DNA of 64,000 nt. Source: an uncultured Eubacterium sp. (lineage in GTDB: Bacteria > Bacillota > Clostridia > Lachnospirales > Lachnospiraceae). A program made the position numbers and the translations under genes. A model generated the notes under the pieces. It was given only the letters and a program-made list of their open reading frames with translations. It made no database searches and was not told where the DNA came from. Location: NCBI GenBank assembly GCA_947384955.1, contig CANDJC010000001.1:62001-126000 (forward strand), read 5' to 3'. Of the stretch, positions 62,761-64,000 are shown piece after piece; the stretch's first letter is position 1, and every line of letters begins with the position of its first letter.

Positions 62761-63276
62761 ATGGCAGAAACAAACTGGTATGTAGTCCATACCTATTCCG
62801 GTTATGAGAATAAGGTCAAAGCGAACATTGACAAGACAATCGAAAACAGACACCTGGAAGACCAGATTCTGGAAGTCAGAGTCCCTTTGCAGGATGTTTT
62901 GGAGCTGAAGAACGGCGCAAAAAAGCAGGTTCAGAAAAAAATGTTTCCGGGATATGTGCTCATTAATATGGTTATGAATGATGACACTTGGTATGTTGTC
63001 AGAAATACCAGGGGAGTGACCGGATTTGTTGGTCCGGGCTCAAAGCCGGTGCCGCTTACGGAAGCAGAGATGAAGCCGTTAGGAATCCGAACGGAAGAAC
63101 TGGTGGTGGATTTTGACGAAGGAGATACTGTAACTGTAACAGGCGGTGTCTGGAAAGATACCATTGGCGTGATTCAGAGTATGAACCACAGTAAACAGAT
63201 TGTAACGATTAATGTCGATTTATTCGGCCGCGAAACGCCGGTAGAAATAAGTTTCGCAGAAGTAAAGAAGTTATAG
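62761..63276 (+). CDS. nusG: Transcription antitermination factor NusG
   Basis: A 171-residue protein; ATG 62761 follows AGGAGGAGC. 'NWYVVHTYSGYENKVKANI' opens the NGN domain, 'FPGYVLINMVMNDDTWYVVR' and 'GVTGFVG' follow, and the KOW part has 'DTVTVTGGVWKDTIGVI'. This is the housekeeping NusG, which binds RNA polymerase. A specialised paralog serving the glycan array would have to lie elsewhere. Confidence 0.96.
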   Translation: MAETNWYVVHTYSGYENKVKANIDKTIENRHLEDQILEVRVPLQDVLELKNGAKKQVQKKMFPGYVLINMVMNDDTWYVVRNTRGVTGFVGPGSKPVPLTEAEMKPLGIRTEELVVDFDEGDTVTVTGGVWKDTIGVIQSMNHSKQIVTINVDLFGRETPVEISFAEVKKL

Positions 63277-63309
63277 ACAAGCTATCATATTGTTTAGGAG
63301 GCGACCAAA

Positions 63310-63735
63310 ATGGCAAAGAAAGTAGAAGGATATATCAAATTGCAGATTCCGGCCGGAAAGGCAACTCCGGCACCGCCTGTAGGCCCTGCACTCGGCCAGC
63401 ACGGTGTTAATATCGTGGAATTTACAAAACAGTTTAATGCAAGGACGGCTGATCAGGGCGATACGATTATTCCTGTCGTAATTACGGTTTATGCAGACCG
63501 CAGCTTTAGCTTTATTACAAAGACTCCGCCTGCAGCGGTACTGATTAAAAAAGCCTGCAATATCAAGAGCGGTTCCGCCGTTCCGAATAAAGATAAAGTA
63601 GCGACAATTTCAAAAGCAAAGCTTCAGGAAATCGCTGAACTGAAAATGCCGGATCTGAATGCGGCATCTGTAGAAGCAGCCATGAGCATGATTGCCGGTA
63701 CAGCGAGAAGCATGGGCGTTGAAGTAGAAAAATAA
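63310..63735 (+). CDS. rplK: 50S ribosomal protein L11
   Basis: A 141-residue protein, normal length, with '[20 protein letters not shown]' and '[17 protein letters not shown]'-like stretches ('[20 protein letters not shown]') and 'SMGVEVEK' at the end. It binds 23S rRNA in the GTPase-associated centre. TTAGGAGGCG precedes the ATG. Followed by rplA as in nearly all bacteria. Confidence 0.97.
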   Translation: MAKKVEGYIKLQIPAGKATPAPPVGPALGQHGVNIVEFTKQFNARTADQGDTIIPVVITVYADRSFSFITKTPPAAVLIKKACNIKSGSAVPNKDKVATISKAKLQEIAELKMPDLNAASVEAAMSMIAGTARSMGVEVEK

Positions 63736-63852
63736 TTTAAAAGATAATTCCAGCAGTATATTACAGTTAAACTTAGGCAAATAATTTAAGACAAATTTAA
63801 TACTTTATCGTGGGAGGGATAACTCCCGCTATAACCACTAGGAGGTAATGAA

Positions 63853-64000
63853 ATGAAAAGAAGTAAGAAGTATCAGGAGCTGATTAAGCAGGTTGATAAG
63901 ACAAAACAGTATGAGCCTGCAGAAGCGCTTGCACTTGCAAAAAAGACAGCAACAGCAAAATTTGATGAAACGATTGAAGTTCATATCAAGACAGGCTGTG
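63853..64000 (+). CDS. rplA: 50S ribosomal protein L1 (partial)
   Basis: The first 49 residues are seen before the right edge ('[20 protein letters not shown]', '[10 protein letters not shown]'). ATG 63853 follows AGGAGG; ATG 63848 is out of frame. The 117-base gap after rplK is normal and may carry regulatory RNA structure. Confidence 0.93.
   Translation, partial: MKRSKKYQELIKQVDKTKQYEPAEALALAKKTATAKFDETIEVHIKTGC

Overview
The window is low-GC DNA from a flagellated Clostridia, most likely a Lachnospiraceae relative. The basis is the AT-rich codon use, AGGAGG-type ribosome binding sites, the rpmG-secE-nusG-rplK-rplA block at the right end, flagellin-like and FliD-like genes, and an AAA-ATPase/nuclease-like family common in that group. 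Genus cannot be fixed from sequence alone. Positions 1 to about 62100 form one large glycan-decoration island next to the ribosomal block.

Layout. (1) 1-5860: the tail of a WcbI-like gene, then two paralogous large genes with a CBS-like module, Rossmann-like segments and a sulfotransferase-like domain. The first is out of frame at a 10-G tract and the second is decaying. (2) 5940-13270: a small Rossmann-like protein, a glycosyltransferase, an N-acetyl-sugar amidotransferase with its HisH/HisF-type ammonia-supplying pair, a left-handed beta-helix acetyltransferase, and, on the minus strand, a DegT-type aminotransferase and a Gfo/Idh/MocA oxidoreductase. Together they look like a route to an N-acylated, amidinated amino sugar. 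(3) 13360-44260: a promoter and a leader carrying an internal terminator, then a long co-directional array. It holds GT4, GT2 and GT8 glycosyltransferases, an asparagine-synthase-like amidotransferase, three tandem sulfotransferase-like paralogs, two methyltransferases, an SGNH hydrolase, a NodU-type carbamoyltransferase, two DUF4422 transferases, a probable CDP-ribitol set (epimerase, TarI-like, TarJ-like) and Gmd/Fcl for GDP-L-fucose. A dead AAA-ATPase copy lies inside it on the minus strand. (4) 44330-52690: an AAA-ATPase gene, then a six-gene cassette matching in function, size and largely order the Campylobacter jejuni O-methyl phosphoramidate (MeOPN) pathway (Cj1415-Cj1420), flanked by two tiny membrane-protein genes. 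(5) 52690-62100: a miniature inverted-repeat element, GT2 and CgeB/DUF3880-type glycosyltransferases around an unusual flagellin, an XRE regulator, a heptad-repeat coiled-coil protein and a FliD-like gene with a sigma-28-like promoter. (6) 62256-64000: rpmG, secE, nusG, rplK and the start of rplA.

Two themes stand out. First, six runs of 7-10 G lie inside coding sequences. In four genes the run puts the gene out of frame in this copy, and comparison with paralogs shows a one-base change would restore it, so these look like phase-variation switches. One sits in a methyltransferase of the phosphoramidate cassette. Second, a short Rossmann-like module recurs as an N- or C-terminal appendage on about a dozen otherwise unrelated enzymes.

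No flippase, polymerase, ABC exporter or initiating membrane glycosyltransferase is visible. With flagellin and FliD-like genes inside the island, this favours glycans built in the cytoplasm on a protein such as flagellin, switchable by slipped-strand mispairing and carrying phosphoramidate, carbamoyl, methyl, sulfate-like and amidino groups. That overall picture is inference; the individual enzyme families are seen directly.
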